A DNA stretch of 64,000 bases from Halorubrum hochsteinianum (GTDB lineage Archaea; Halobacteriota; Halobacteria; Halobacteriales; Haloferacaceae): NCBI RefSeq assembly GCF_023702125.1, contig NZ_CP098415.1:2604001-2668000 (forward strand), given 5' to 3'. Positions within the stretch are counted from its first letter, which is position 1, and each line of letters begins with the position of its first letter. The translations under genes were made by a program, and so were the position numbers. This document shows, one piece after another, positions 63,930 through 64,000 of this stretch. The notes beneath the pieces were generated by a model. That model worked only from the letters and a program-made list of their open reading frames with translations. It was not told the origin of the DNA and did not search any database.

Positions 63930-64000
63930 GCGTTTCGAATCGATCCCCGTCGTTAAGAAGGAACCGAACGCGGAACGCCGTTCGCGGCCGCTGACGGCCG

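Overview
This 64 kb window is haloarchaeal chromosome. The evidence is a GC-rich, codon-biased sequence; very acidic proteins (Asp/Glu-rich linkers in FtsY, the coiled-coil protein and the halocyanin-like lipoprotein); archaeal gene content (ribosomal protein LX/L20a, prefoldin alpha, archaeal FtsY, a JAMM protease, archaeal CMP kinase, aroA'/aroB', an Lhr helicase); Tat-type lipoprotein signals; and many start codons with short leaders and 1-17 bp gene overlaps. A Halorubrum-like member of the Halobacteria is my inference. The window is mostly core genome with a few accessory items. I see no rRNA, tRNA, CRISPR array or prophage.

Layout. 1-1326: end of an ABC ATPase and its permease. 1439-3180: co-translational module rpl20a, pfdA, ftsY. 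3292-9689: PAP2-type membrane phosphatase; a large six-repeat lipoprotein with a C-terminal cupredoxin domain, preceded by an inverted repeat resembling a DtxR/IdeR iron box; an RHH protein plus tyrosine recombinase pair; a HisG-like paralogue. 9796-16658: coiled-coil protein, UlaG-like metallohydrolase, purT, UV endonuclease uvsE, a 44-residue gene and two small proteins. 16720-21312: carotenoid oxygenase and the overlapping proC-proB-proA operon. 21577-30306: surface/glycan region with glycosyltransferases, an alkaline phosphatase superfamily protein, a flippase-like membrane protein, a PQQ-propeller lipoprotein broken by an in-frame TAG, an IS6-type insertion sequence, and DUF2070.

30577-36280: nnr, moaC, gcvT, signal peptidase, NYN protein and small proteins, the last three genes bracketed by two inverted copies of a dispersed repeat whose central hairpin shows a compensatory base-pair change. 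36795-41219: ilvD, a VOC protein, purS-purQ and the divergent purU. PurU makes formate and PurT uses formate, so the two purine genes are functionally linked. 41281-47519: a tightly overlapping operon (zinc-less MDR dehydrogenase, PTPS-like protein, GT4 glycosyltransferase, methyltransferase), an old-yellow-enzyme homologue and a CDP-alcohol phosphatidyltransferase. 47521-55286: Lhr-type helicase, cmk, amino-acid permease plus universal stress protein, JAMM protease, DUF302 protein, and an MGMT-family protein whose catalytic Cys is Asp.

55438-62155: aromatic amino-acid region. The trpC-trpB-trpA operon is followed by aroA' (ADH synthase) and, beyond an antisense HTTM-domain gene, aroB' (dehydroquinate synthase II). 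Together these supply the DAHP-independent archaeal entry to the shikimate pathway and the last steps to tryptophan. 62394-63929: M32 carboxypeptidase. The best leads for undescribed biology are the PTPS-like/MDR/GT4/methyltransferase operon, the covarying-hairpin repeat, the possibly iron-controlled six-repeat lipoprotein, and the family members lacking catalytic residues.
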